Positions 45,570 through 57,042 of a stretch of DNA of 64,000 nt are shown in pieces; position 1 is the first letter of the stretch, and each line of letters opens with the position of its first letter. Location: NCBI RefSeq assembly GCF_027943255.1, contig NC_072896.1, positions 46,092,501-46,156,500 on the forward strand, given 5' to 3'. A model generated the notes under the pieces. The model was not told where the DNA came from. It saw only the letters and a list, made by a program, of their open reading frames with translations, and made no database searches. Source of the stretch: Anastrepha obliqua (Eukaryota; Arthropoda; Insecta; Diptera; Tephritidae). A program made the translations under genes and the position numbers.

Positions 45570-45700
45570 TTTTAACACGGAAAGGAGTTCTACGCAAAAG
45601 TACTGTGGATTGCGTAGCCGGAGTTGGACTGATGAGGGTTATTTTTTTGAAGCGCGGCCGAAGACCGGGAACGCGAAAGGAGTTCTACGCAAAAATTCTA
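45570..45700. repeat. duplicated GGAAAGGAGTTCTACGCAAAA block
   Basis: GAAAGGAGTTCTACGCAAAA occurs near 45581 and 45677, with GCGCGGCCGAAGACCGGGAA between. This GC-richer island differs from its surroundings and may be an old repeat. Confidence 0.45.
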
Positions 45701-45856
45701 CAAATTTACAAAAACCCTTCTAGTCGACGCTCCTGTAAAATGCAAAGGAACCTGCGTATGTGTACCGTTTGTTTAACTGTTATTTTCCAATGTTATTGAC
45801 GTGATAACGTCTTATAATTCGATTTAGCCGGCTGCACGCACGTGTGTAAATGTGTC

Positions 45857-45919
45857 GTTACCTTGCTCATTAGTGTTACCTTGCTCATTTGTCGTTACCT
45901 TGCTCATTTGTTACCTTGA
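45857..45919. repeat. tandem GTTACCTTGCTCATT repeat
   Basis: Units at about 45857, 45875 and 45894 with a partial fourth near 45910; period 16-19 bp. Confidence 0.85.
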
Positions 45920-46562
45920 ATGAACTGCAAGCGAAAGCGCGGAACGAACAAAGCAAACGAACGGCAACGTTCGACATCTTGCTCTCTCCTACTTAAGTGA
46001 GCGTATATATGTATGTATATGCGCATATGTACATATATAAATTCACGTATTTGTATTTGCATATGCCTTCTTATTGATTATTATTAATTTGATTTACTTG
46101 AAAAATTTAAAATAAAACCAAGTTTGTTAATAACACCTGTTGTTTTAATGTTATTATTATTAATTTTTTTATTATATATGAAGGAAAAAATTTATGGTAA
46201 TATTTACCATATACCTTATAAGATATGTTGTATACTAATATATGTATATAAGCATGCATATACATATACAATTTCGCGAAATTTTCAAAAAGAACAAATC
46301 TATATGTAAAGATGCATACAAATCATATGGACATATCAAATATACGAATCTATTCCGTACGCAAGCAAATGTAAGCTAATGTGCTTGAACTGCAAGCCAG
46401 AGCGCGGAACGAACGACAAAGAGCACAATCGGCCCCCGCGTTCGGCAACGTTCGACATCTGGCTCTGTCCTACTTGAGTGAGCATATATATGTATGTATA
46501 TGTATGTATATGCGTATTTGTATATAAATTCACATACTTGTATTTGCATATGCCTTCTTCCT
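45914..46562 (+). repeat. pair of ~160-180-bp direct repeats
   Basis: Copy 1 (45914-46072) and copy 2 (46383-46560) share GAACTGCAAGC, GAGCGCGGAACGAAC or variant, GGCAACGTTCGACATCT, GCTCT.TCCTACTT.AGTGAGC, a TATATGTATGTATA run, and TTGTATTTGCATATGCCTTC. About 310 bp of AT-rich DNA separates them. They could be ends of a small element or a duplicated region; no coding between them. Confidence 0.7.
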
Positions 46563-47108
46563 GTGTGCATGGTAATGAACCATTTCTCTGTTGAAAATAG
46601 GACGATGATAGAAAAAGTAGGAAATGAAAGGGAGTGTTTCGAGTGTAAAGTGTCTTAGTAAAGTCTAATCGATGATGGTGCCTCTTAGTGTTGTTGACTT
46701 ATTAACGTCTGATGCACAATCGAAATTGAAGATATCTTTCATGAATTTGATAAATGTTTCGTCATTTTTCACGTTTGTGTAAATGTAACTTGATCTATTC
46801 CATTGCAATTCCATTTACCTCCTCCTCTATATCCATACAAAATATCTATCAAACAAATAAAATTAAAATTTTGTTTTGAAAATTGCAACCATTCCATCAA
46901 TATTTTCTTATGACGTTGTCACGTTAAACTATCGTCAGCAAACCGACTTTACAGACAACCTCTTTTTTTTCCATTGTTTTTGATACGTATATTGTTATTG
47001 GTAAGTACATCGTAGTATATTGTTACTGATATATTCAAGCGTGCAAGTTTGAAATCAACTGAAAAGTTAAAATACGCTCTTTAAAAGATACCATTGAAAA
47101 TTTTAAGA

Positions 47109-48184
47109 ATGAATCCACCTGAAAGTGGTGAGTTTATAATTTTATTTATAAATATATCTCATAGTAATAAATTTATTTACAGATTGTGAACTTCCTACAA
47201 AGAGCAAAGCGATTCCAACGCCAGGCAATACTGCTTTGCCAAATAGTCTGACGGCGTTGAAAATAAAGTCCATGTGGAATTTTTCGAAAATAATCCAAAA
47301 ACTGGACACAACGGAAAAGTGTGTCGCATTTGCGGAGGAAAACGGTCTTGTGTTGCATTCCAGGCTCTGACGCACCCACAGGACCCAAATAAAACTACAA
47401 GTTAGAGGGAACGATTCTTTGGGTACCTTTAGGTGCAGTAATGGAGAGTGCAAAAGGAAATCAGGAGTGTCCAGAGCTACTGGAACGTAGTTCGAGCAAT
47501 GCAAGATATCGCTGCCACACATTTTTTATCTTATGTACGCATATGCGCACCGGTGGTCGAACGAAAATGTCCGCTTCGAAAATTATTTGGAAGGATCCTG
47601 TTTATCGACAGCCAGCATTTGCGACTGGTATAATTACTGCCGTGAGGCGGTAAGTTTATATCAGATTGACAGGCAGGAGTCGGTGGGTAGGATTGGGGGT
47701 CCTGGAAAAGTAGTAGAAATTGACGAAAGTAAATTTGGCAAGCGGAAGTACAATAAAGGTAATAAATAAGTTATATTTGTAATAAAGTATGCACTTTTTT
47801 AATCAGTATGTTTAAATTTAGGAAGAAGAGTGGGAGGCCACTGGGTTCTTGGCATTATTGAGGACGGTAGTGACGATCTCCGCCTAGAAATGTGTTCAGA
47901 CAACATACGTTCCGCGGATGTGCTCATATCTTTAATTAGAAAACACGCCAAAGAAGGCTCTATTATACATGCGAACTTCTGGAGAGCCTATTACTGCTTG
48001 GCCTAATTATGGGTATGAGCACAAGAAAGTAAACCACAGCGACCCCGACAACCCCTTTGTGGCGGAGGATGGTATTAACACGCAAAGAATTGAGTCCCAA
48101 TTGCGCGTAGTGAAGAGATATTACAATAAAGAAAACTATAACCTCCCTGTTTGTTTTACAGATGTTATAGTGGAATATTTGTGA
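47109..48184 (+). pseudogene. Merlin (IS1016-like) transposase gene, three exons, inactivated
   Basis: Exons 47109-47127, 47183-47758 and 47822-48184, with introns of 55 and 63 bp having GT..AG ends, fit one reading frame starting MNPPES|D. The product has AEENGLVLHSRL, a zinc-ribbon-like TFRCSNGECKRKSG, FENYLEGSCLSTASICDWY, then the DDE domain: VSLYQIDRQESVGRIGGPGK, VVEIDESKFGKRKYNKG (first Asp), GHWVLGIIEDGSDDLRLEM, IIHANFWRAYYCL (second site: Asn where Merlin has Asp in HTDFWRAY) and DGINTQRIESQLRVVKRYY (Glu). Stops at 47368-47370 (in place of a zinc-ribbon Cys) and 47488-47490, and a frameshift near 48003, show it is dead. Merlin elements duplicate 8-9 bp; terminal repeats were not identified. 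Confidence 0.9.
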
Positions 48185-49429
48185 AGAAAATGTGTAAATA
48201 AAAATCACGAAGACCTATTTGATAAACTGATCGAAGCAAAAAAATACACTTATAAACCGTAATTTTTGGCTTGTGGATTCCTGTAACTGCATTGTGAAGT
48301 CCATTGCTTCCTTTTCGATATCATCAGATAATTTCCTTATTTTTGCCTATAAAGGAGTCTAGCTTGTAGTTGGAAAACTTCCAATCTGTCCTTTATTTAA
48401 GAGTTGACAGTTCTTTTCCTTAGGTTCCATTTTATTGATGATAGGCATTAAAGTGGGTGAATGGTCTTAATTTAGGTCTAAACCATCTTCAATAGTTACC
48501 AAACTGATCGGATTTTGTCTGCTGTCACAGAAAGATCATATCCGAGTAATTTAAGTAAAGCGTAAAATTTGCATGCAGCTTCAACCCGGGTTAATAAAAT
48601 TATAATTATTAGTCCCTTTAATATAATTATCCGTTTATAATTAGTAGTGCATCTAACGCGAGAATGCAACTGGAAAATAGTCATTTAACTTCGAACTCTT
48701 TTTCTTTGGCTTTCCCTTCTGATTAGCTGTTCGGGAACTGCTTAAAAATTGTCATTAATTGCGATATATTCAAATTTCTATTTTCTATGTATACCTTAAA
48801 ATACTTCAAGAACTATGCTGCATAGTTCACGATCTGGATAAACGTGTTTGTTAATCTTAATTTACGTAAGACTCCCCTGAAAAAAAGACCGCCCATAACT
48901 ATGCCACATCACCAAATCGTTTAACTTACCAGAGCTGAGAAATGGCAGCGTCCATGCAAATTTTTCTGCTGCGAGAATCGCGTCTCTCATAGCAGTATAA
49001 TGGTGCACACACTCACCAACGTATCGTAGTCCCTTACCGCAGCCTGTAGGGTACACAAAATTGAGCAAAACTTAAACAGACACCAGCTGTTTTTATTTGG
49101 TTACATACTACATATTTGCAAAATACATCGGTAGCAAAATGGATGAAGAAGACAAAGAAATTTACGACTTATTTCTTGATTTATGTGAACTATATAGTTT
49201 ATATAAAAATTACAAGAACAAATCAGGTTCGGCCAATAAATAGGAATTGGGGTCAAGTGGTTATCAAATCCGAATTTTCCGTCGAATGAAAACATTGTAG
49301 CCTGATGAATTGTTTCCACACACAAGGATGTTATAAAATTCAGAACTCAAAGATCTTTAAAACTAAATATTAAAATTTCAATCAGTAAAGATAAAAATAA
49401 AAAAAAAATCCAAGATTTTCAAAACAAAC
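48185..49429. other. no recognised gene; one short acidic open frame
   Basis: At 49139 a plus-strand frame starts MDEEDKEIYDLFLDLCELYS and stops after 35 codons at an in-frame TAG (SGSANK). Acidic starts of this kind are seen in PIF/Harbinger transposases, which often accompany MADF/Myb-like genes, but nothing further supports it. Confidence 0.3.
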
Positions 49430-50272
49430 TTAACTCCGTTGACTAAATAAAGCGCATTCCGGCTCCTGCTGTATTTCAAATGTTACCTCCAATATTCGCT
49501 GCATGGCCCGGGCTTGTTTAGCTGCACTCATTTTAGAAACCATTGAGCCAATGATATAACCGAATGAGTCCGCTGAGTTGTTTGTTTTGTTTTCTTTTTT
49601 AATGCATCTCTTTTTCAAGAGATCGATTGCTTCCAAAATGCCACTTTCAACCTCAGCACTTCTGTCGCGTTTTTTTCCGCGTTGCTGTGACTGGGGTGGA
49701 GCAAGTGACGGAGGTGACGCTGATGTTGATGGCAATGGTGAATCAACATCATCAATACACTCTTCTGGTGGCACTATTGGTGGCAACGGTGAGGGCACAG
49801 AAGTAGCAATTGAAGGCTTAAGCGAAGCTACTTCTGGGCACACATATTGCGAGCACCTAATTCTTTAAGAAAACATTATTAGTAATCACTTTATAAAAAT
49901 ATTCCAACTATACTTACGGTCGAGGAATAACATACAGCCTTTAAAATGTCATGCTTTCAAGTAGATACCACGGATTCTGATATTCTGCTCCATTGCCTGA
50001 TGGTGCTGCAGATTTCCTGGCTTCTCTGTCATACCGATCGCGGAGAGTTAACCACCTCCGGGTGCATATCTCACCTTTAAAATAACTGTGTTATAGAATT
50101 AAAAATATTAATAAATATAGCTCCCACTCACCACTTGTGCGCAGCTCCTTTCCGATTTGTAGCTACTTTTTTCTTTCCTGGAACTTACAGAAAGGATTAC
50201 TCTTATCGTAACATTCTTTATTGACTTGCACTAGCGATACACGAGATGCTCGTCGTTCAGCGCCATTTCCAT
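49430..50272 (-). pseudogene. MADF-BESS domain gene, three exons, frame broken
   Basis: Minus-strand exons 50272-50132, 50074-49918 and 49862-49430 are joined by short introns with GT and AG ends. Exon 1: MEMALNDEHL, then in a shifted frame VSLVQVNKECYDKSNPF, KFQERKK, stop, LQIGKELRTSG. Exon 2: EICTRRWLTLRDRYDREARK, completing the MADF helix-turn-helix, then GNGAEYQNPWYLLESM, a stop, and LYVIPRP. Exon 3 (137 open codons): VCPEVASLKPSIATSVPSPL, a Pro/Ser-rich linker, RGKKRDRSAEVESGILEAID, and the BESS motif SFGYIIGSMVSKMSAAKQAR. MADF binds DNA and BESS mediates protein contacts in fly transcription regulators; PIF/Harbinger elements carry similar genes. Two in-frame stops and a frameshift make it a probable pseudogene. 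Confidence 0.8.
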
Positions 50273-51006
50273 GTTTAATATGTATATTAACAAATTTGCG
50301 ACAATAAATGCATACGTACATACATATTTATCTGCTTGTATCGACACAATGTTGCCATTGGTATTTTTGCTTCCACACTTTTTCACACATCCGCGTTATC
50401 AGTTACAATTTTTCATTGTTTAATAAACCAAAGCCACAAACCATCAAATGCAAATAGTTCATTTATCTATAACTAACATTATTCCACATTGTTTTTAAGT
50501 TATTTTACTAAAAATTATAATCTTTCTAAGTTTATGTTGTAAATGATTTCGAAATGTACTGTTAGACAACACTGTGTGGTGAGAGAGCAATCAGCTAACA
50601 CGATTCTAGGAAATTTCCAAAACCCTACGATAAAATCTACGATACTACGGAACGGAAGGCTGGTGATTTTTCATTTATATGGGGCTTTCATTAGTTTCAT
50701 CGTAACAGCTGACACGTGTCTGCGTTTACGTTGGTGAGTGTGAGCACTAGTAAACATTCATGGGAAGTTTTTGTAGCTTTTCTCAACGTGCACTAGCAAC
50801 TCTTTGTTTAAAAAGGCCACTTGGCCCTATTAATGATAACGATGCAGATTTCTTGCCCAAATTTGCCAATCCTAAGTGTAGTATAATTTAAAAATCTGAT
50901 GCGCACATTTTACAGGCATATTGCCACTTAGCTAAAAGTATACCCCTTTATCATTGTCCTCGGAGTCCAATTCCGCAGCCTCCCATTGCATTGTTATGTG
51001 CTTTTA
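50273..51006. other. AT-rich DNA
   Basis: No recognised coding family. CATA microsatellite near 50310-50330. Confidence 0.35.
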
Positions 51007-51355
51007 AGGAGTTCCGTTGGTCTAGAGCTCAAAAATTTAGGGTATTTTCAGGCATTTTTTTTCTACAATAAAAAAATTAAAACCAATATTTAAATTTTTT
51101 AGGCTTTTTATTAAACTTCTTTTACAAACAAAATTCAAAACAAAAAATTGTTTTTAATTTTAATAATTTTGAAAATGGCGCTAAAGTTGACAAAATGGCG
51201 TGCTTTTCAATTTGATACACCAAAAATCGGCTTTTTTTCAGATTGTTAATAAAAAAATACGAAATAATTAAAGTAAGAATATGATTCTGGCACGGGCATA
51301 GCTATTGATGTTGTGAACAAGATATTACAATTTCAGACAATATGCCCTTCAACCT
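51007..51355. repeat. dispersed AT-rich repeat, uninterrupted copy
   Basis: Aligns with 29888-30060 plus 30775-30965 (see there), without the 592-bp mariner-type insertion. Shared blocks include TTTTTTAGGCTTTTTATT and GAAAATGGCGCTAAAGTTGAC. Confidence 0.6.
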
Positions 51356-51846
51356 TGTACGATACCGATATACACAACACCAAAAAAAAAAAAACAACAA
51401 AACTTGGCACTAAGCAAAACAATAGCTATCTACTAGCAAACAGATAACGGCCGACGCATCTCAATAGTATAAGTAGCAGTAAGATTTATGTAAACTAGTC
51501 AGTCTAAAGATTGTGAATAAAGAGTGCACATTTCGGTGTAACCAAAAAATATTCTTTATGCTGGTTGTTTAAAAAAAAACACTTGTTGAGTTTACCATTG
51601 ATAACTGATAACTGAGGATTTTATTTCTTAAACTTTCTTATTTATAATGAATATTTGATTACTTGACAATATTTAATTTGATTTACAATTCTTGGAAAAT
51701 TGCTTAGTTTTGTTTACAACAAAATTATGATTACTTTCAATATTCAATAGTTCATGGGTTTTAATAATTGCTTATAAAGCAGTAAAGTTTAAATAAAGGA
51801 AGTTGAAAAAAAAATACTTATGTATGTATGTTTGTTCATATTCTTA

Positions 51847-51892
51847 TGAGGAGGAGGAGCTCGGCCAAACACCCAAAAAGGGTGTACGCGTC
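51847..51892 (+). mobile_element. tRNA-derived SINE, 3' end only
   Basis: GAGGAGGAGGAGCTCGGCCA, then AACACCCAAAAAGGGTGTACGC, the conserved 3' hairpin end. Confidence 0.85.
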
Positions 51893-51959
51893 AGTTAAAT
51901 ATATGTGTAGATATATATATATTATGAAAATACTCAATCCTTAAGAAAAACATATCGCT

Positions 51960-52205
51960 GAATTCGTGATTTTTTGGCGGAAATAATTGTCTCAAGGATT
52001 TCAAGAAACTGGAAAAGAAAAGGACCCGCAGACCAGACTGGGGTTTTTGAAAATTAAAGTCTATGTGAATAAGTCAACAATTCTTCCAGAGCTGCAACAC
52101 AACATTCCGATCGAGATTGATGAGCTCAATGCGATAATGTGCGAGCGAGTCCTTGAAAATTTTAATTCTGGTATGACAGCCTGTAGACGTGTTCATAAAT
52201 AATAA
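51960..52205 (+). mobile_element. mariner-superfamily transposase C-terminal fragment
   Basis: Reading LGFLKIKVYVNKSTILPELQ, IEIDELNAIMCERVLENFNS, MTACRRVHK, then stop. The order FLK.KVYVNKP.TI.EL, MCERV.ENF..R...CRR is the C-terminal tail of the same wider transposase family as the copies at 1, 6715 and 58937. The catalytic third block (TPLD) upstream is degraded. Confidence 0.7.
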
Positions 52206-52825
52206 ATTTCACATTGTATTAAGAGCCATATTTTGAATAGAAAAGTGAAATATAAAATCATTTGAGTTTTTACATGTTTTATTTGAAAACAACATCTAGG
52301 CACGTCTTTTGAAAGACCCTTTACATGCAAATGCATGTAAATGCTTTCAACTAATTCGATTTCGTTAGCCTGCATAAAAAAAAAAAAAAATTATATACAA
52401 AATTTATAATACTTTAGTGTACGAGTATGCATTGGATATGCAACGTTCAATTTTCCTCGAGGCTGCTGGAGGCCAATGTTTCTACTGGTAACGTATGAAC
52501 AACTGGAAAAGTATAATCCTCAACTTTTGGTTGCCTCTATACAATATTTATTAACTTAATCACTTAAATGAGTTCAGCTGCAAAGTTAATGTCCAGTACA
52601 CTTACAGTTAATTGTTCAATAAGCCTCATGTCGCGTACCTTTCAGTATTTTAATATGCGTTTGCCTTTATAAGTGCGTGTATTACCCCTGTAGGAAAATC
52701 TAATAATACTTACTCAAATTTAGTGCATATAGAAGTATAACTGTGGCTATTTAGAAACGGTGTTAACGTACTCTACATTTTTATACAATTTTAAAGCATC
52801 TCCCAGTGGCAGATAAGTTCCATAA
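52206..52825. other. AT-rich DNA
   Basis: Nothing recognised; A-run at 52376-52392. Confidence 0.35.
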
Positions 52826-53935
52826 GAAGGTTAGGTTAGGGTAGGTTAAAGCGGTTGTCCACTGTGGGACACACTAAGGCTCATGACCCATTATGATGCC
52901 GCGTAGGGAACTAGCCCACTAGCGATTTGCAAGTGGCTTCATTCCGCCGTCTTTCATTTGCTACTCTAACAATTTCTTTACGGATACGTAGTTTACATAT
53001 TTGCAAGAGTATACCTATAGCATTGTCTATGCACTCATCAGTCAACTTGGTACCGATTTTCGCTAGTTCATCGGCTCTGTAGTTCCCCTCAATGTCACAA
53101 TAGCCAAGAACCCATGCTATCATTTAGTGAAATGACTCAGCCATCTTGTTTAGAGATGCGCGACATTTCATGGCTACTTTGAAGGTTGTCGACTGCTTTG
53201 TGAGGGATTTTATCGCCGCCTGACTATCAGTTCAGCCTGAAAGACAATGCAGTAGTCGGGAAGCCGAAAACTGAATGAGATCCCCAGATGCTTGGAATAT
53301 ACACCTCCACCCACCCTGCCCCCGAGCTTTGACCCATCTTCATAAGAAAGTTTTAATGAAACAAAAACACACTGCTTTCCCTTGACTGCGGTGGAGCAAA
53401 TTTTTTAACCTGAGAAGATTCCTCGAGCGCCTCCGCTCCACACGTGGTCAGAATGATTTCGTGACCTTACAAGCGCTGGCTGAATTGTCTCGAAGCTCGC
53501 CTTCTAGGTGTAGGCCGCAGGGAGTCAAGGGGATCGCAGCCCTCTCATTTCGCTAGGAAACCACCCCAAAGGTCCCTTCTCTAGCCAGCTTATCCGCCTC
53601 GCAGTCTCCTTCAATATCGCTGTGACCAGATACCAGATATGAGTCTCATATCAAAGAATTCGGATGCGATCGAATATGAAGTAGGGCATTCCCCGACCAG
53701 TTTAGAGTGCACCGTCATCAAGGCCTTGATTGCCACTTGGCTGTCGAAGTAGGTATTTACTTCCGTGACAGTTATTACTCAAGCGAGCTACTAATCATCT
53801 GCTTCTTTGATTGCGCCTACCTCTGCTTGAAACACACTGTAGTGGTCCGATAACCCGAACTAGAGTTTGGTGAGAACAGGTTCGCGAGACCCACCCATTC
53901 TTCACTTGATGGAATGTGAGTAGAAAATGTCCCGC
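52826..53935 (-). mobile_element. LINE RNase H region, two successive partial copies
   Basis: The 3' tail AACCTACCCTAACCTAACC (minus strand, 52828-52850) is typical of LOA/I-like fly LINEs. Copy 1 (about 53330-52910): FGFPTTALSFRLN or, in frame, LPDYC.VFQAE, MIAWVLGYCDIEGNYRADEL and AKIGTKL (usual WVPGH..IEGN..ADELA..G). Copy 2 (about 53900-53550): HYSVFQAEVGAIKEADD, VITVTEVNTYFDSQVAIKAL, VHSKLVGECPTS and a damaged W..GH.D..GN. Two RNase H segments in one direction imply either two insertions or an internal duplication. All frames are broken. Confidence 0.7.
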
Positions 53936-54489
53936 TTGAACTTATCGAAGCTGTACATTGATCAGCCGCCAAAGCGATGAACACAAAATTTTTGATATTA
54001 TTAGAGTGACGGTGAGTGAGGTAGAGCCTGTAGCCCGAGCCTCTCAGTCTGGTTGCGACACGCTAATCGCCGCATTCATCAGGTTTGAGCTCTTGCGAAG
54101 AAAAGAAAAATATCTGAGAAAAAAGGAAGATTTGAAGAGATAAAGACTGTATCGCTTAAAGGGAGTTAATGGCCATACTAAAAATGATGAATCTGAAGTG
54201 CTTCAAAATTAAAAGAAGGATACAAAACAGATATGGATGGATAATAAAATACGTATGTTACGAGAATAGAAGTGAAGACGGTGAAATTTTGGTCGAGTAA
54301 ACGTCGTATGAGAAAAAAATCTGCAAACTGGCGTGGAACAATCGCCATAGCTGATTGGTAAATAATTGGCAAGACATTGAGGAGGTTCTAATTTCGATGC
54401 TTGTCATACTCTGAGGGCAGATATCGCCAACATGAATGGCAAAGTGGTTAGCAATTGTGAAAATCTCACTTGTTCCAAATCAGATATTA
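53936..54489. other. unassigned, possibly LINE-derived
   Basis: An open frame at 53958-54143 (FELLRRKEKYLRKKEDLKR at its end) resembles no family I know. It precedes the LINE fragment at 54490. Confidence 0.3.
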
Positions 54490-55010
54490 GTTTGACTAGT
54501 TCAAGTTTTTGAGTAGTAAAGCTCTCTCTCGACCAACAAAACTAACACTCTACAAGGCTCTCATCATGCCCGTCCTAACGTATGGCGCAGAAGGGTGGAC
54601 GATGACAATATCCGATGAAGCGAGGCTTGGAGTGTTTGAGGGAAGATTCTGCGGAAGATTTTTGCACGTTGGCAACAGCGAATATCGCAGGCGATGGAAC
54701 GTTGAGTTGTATGAGCTTTACGACGACGGAGACATAGTGCAGCGATTAAAAATCCAGCGGCTACGCTGACTCTGTCATGTTGTCCGAATGAATACAAACG
54801 CTTCGGCTCTGAAAGTATTCGATGCGGTACCAACTGGTGGTAATAGAGGAAGAGGAAGGCCTCCTTTGCGTTGGAAAGATCAGGTGGAGAAGGACTTGGC
54901 TTCACTTGGTGTGTCCAACTGGCGCCGGTTAGCACGAGAAAGAAACGACTGGAGCGCTTTGTTAAACTCGGCCAAAATCGCTTAAGCGGTTATCGCGCCA
55001 ATTAAGAAGA
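54490..55010 (+). mobile_element. RTE-like LINE C-terminal fragment
   Basis: Two open parts: LSRPTKLTLYKALIMPVLTY, GAEGWTMTISDEARLGVFEG, ELYDDGDIVQRLKIQRLR; then, after TGA, RMNTNASALKVFDA, GRGRPPLRWKDQVEKDLASL and SNWRRLARERNDWSALL. These are the YG.E.WT, LGHV.RM and GRP..RW.DQV segments following the polymerase core of RTE/related elements. A stop replaces Trp in RLRWLCHV (54767-54769). 5' truncated. Confidence 0.8.
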
Positions 55011-55961
55011 AGAGGAAGTTCAAGTTTTCCTACAGGGGTGTGACAAAATCAAAAGTTGGATTGGGGATGTTGTTTGTGGTTTGTTTGCTCGCTGAACTGC
55101 TGTTAGTGGAAGTGGGCATCTAATTATGCTCATAATTTAAGGTAATAATTTGTTAATGTTTCCGTGCACGTTTCTCGCATATGGAGATAAATATCTACAC
55201 ACATACAAGGATGTGTTTGCATGTACATTTTTCATGCCGCAGCCGCATTGCAACTGTTGTTATTGTCAACGCCACTGTCATGAGAATCAACACAGATGAA
55301 GCAGGCTTCTGCGTAATTAAACAAAATTTAGTTGCTGGCGTTGTTGTTACTTTTACTGTGTAATTTGGGAGAAATTGAATTTATTACAGTTATGAAATTT
55401 TTATCGTCACGGAAACAAACAACGATACAAAAATTTTCCCTTATCGGTCGTATATTCTCTATTCAGTACCATTCCAGGAAATTTTATACCGTAAATTTTT
55501 CATTTATTTACAGGTACATTTCATTTTGAAGTTTCACAAATAATTCTATTTATTCACTTCGAATGCCAACTCTCTAAATGCGATAATCTTCAGTTATAAA
55601 AGAAGCCAACAATTGTGGTGGATTATGTCAGCGTGTGGGCTCTCATAAAAGACAAATCTAGCATCCATCAGTGTGTGGGAGGCGACTCGCGAAATGTTTA
55701 CCAATTGTTTAATTTATTAATTTCCTTTGAAATCTTTGAGTTGGCAGAGCCTGAGGCTTAGCAACATGTACGGCAACGACGTTGTTTGTTTTAACGATTC
55801 GGCAATTAGAGCAAAAACTTTTTGGTTTTTGGTATTTTAAGAAGAGTGCAGGCAAGAAGATAACTAACCAGAAGTCGAGTTATTGCAATCAAGCAATTAC
55901 AAGTGGATGGACGTACAGTCTAGTAGACATTAGCTAATTTTGGCTCGTATATATATGCATA
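55011..55961. other. no recognised feature
   Basis: AT-rich with a CA/TACA repeat near 55175-55215. No family recognised. Confidence 0.35.
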
Positions 55962-57042
55962 CAAGGTGAAGTCCAAAATAAAAAAGACTTTTCTAAAGTA
56001 GAAACGACAGGAGTTTTGCTCTGATAACTTCGAGTTTATATATTCAAAATAGTCCCCTCTGGTCTCGATGCACTGTTTTGCGCGATTTAAAAGCGTTTCG
56101 AAAGAGTGTTTCAGGTCATTGACCGGAATTCCCTTCAGGATGTCAGTACAAGTATTTTGGGTGGCCTCTACGGATGCAAAACGTGTTACTTTCATGGCCT
56201 AATGCATTTTTCGGAATAGGTAGAACTCACAGGGAGCCATGTCAGGCGAATACGGTGGGTGATTGATGGTTAAATGCGATTTATAGTCAAAAAATCACAA
56301 GAGTGAATCGATGAGATGGTACATTATCGTGCAATAAGCGCCAGCTTCCTACTTCGCGGTATTCAAGGCGAATTCGAAGAATGCGATGCAACAAACGCTT
56401 CACAACGTCAAACTAGAAAATTGCATTGACGGTTTGGCGCGTTAGCATGAACTCCTTGTGGGCAAATCCTTTGGAATCGTAAAAACAAATAAGCACCGAC
56501 TTGATTTTTGACTTCTTTAAACGCGGTGTTTTGGGTGGTGGCTCATCTGGGGCCTTCCATTCGGTACTTTTACACGCTTAGTATCAGGTTCATGTTGGAA
56601 ACACTACGTTTCATCACCAGTTACAATATTGTAAAGGAAGTTCTCGTCTCTTTAATGAAGTCTTTCGAATGTTGAATTCTGAGCAATTTTTGATTCTCAG
56701 TTAACATGTGTGGAATGAAACGTGCACAGACCTTTCGTAAGCTCAAATGATAAATTAAAATGCAATAAATTGATGTTTTTGAGATATTCAACTCCGATTT
56801 CATGAATTTCGACTATGATTTCGGTTCATTATTGTCAAATTTACGAACGATTTCGATGGGGTTTTCGGTTTTAACTGATTTTGGCCGGCCCGTATGTTCA
56901 TTACCATTTATGTCCTCACAACCATCTCTGCAACGTGTAAACCACTCATAAACTCTGGCACTAGACAATTATCGCCATAAACTTTTTTCATCAATTCAAA
57001 TGTTTCGGTGAACGTTTTACCGATTTCAAAACAAAATTTGAT
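55962..57042 (-). mobile_element. mariner-type transposase (HTH_48-like), N-terminally truncated
   Basis: Ends at CAAGGTGAAGTCCAAAATAA (55962 onward), preceded by TA. On the minus strand: IKFCFEIGKTFTETFELMKK, VYEWFTRCRDGCEDINGNEH, GRPKSVKTENPIEIVRKF, KSELNISKTSIYCILIYHLS, RKVCARFIPHMLTENQKLLR, later LLHDNVPSHR (second Asp), HPPYSPDMAPCEFYLF (third acidic site; Glu in place of the usual Asp) and GIPVNDLKHSFETLLNRAKQ with CIETRGDYFE. Many stops. The 5' end is cut where it meets the opposite-strand mariner at 57043. Confidence 0.85.

Noticed and set aside
45914..46562. Direct repeats as LTRs
   Set aside because: Only about 310 bp of AT-rich non-coding DNA lies between them, with no retroelement features.
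54564..54935. 123-codon minus-strand open frame
   Set aside because: Antisense shadow of the RTE-like LINE fragment at 54490-55010.
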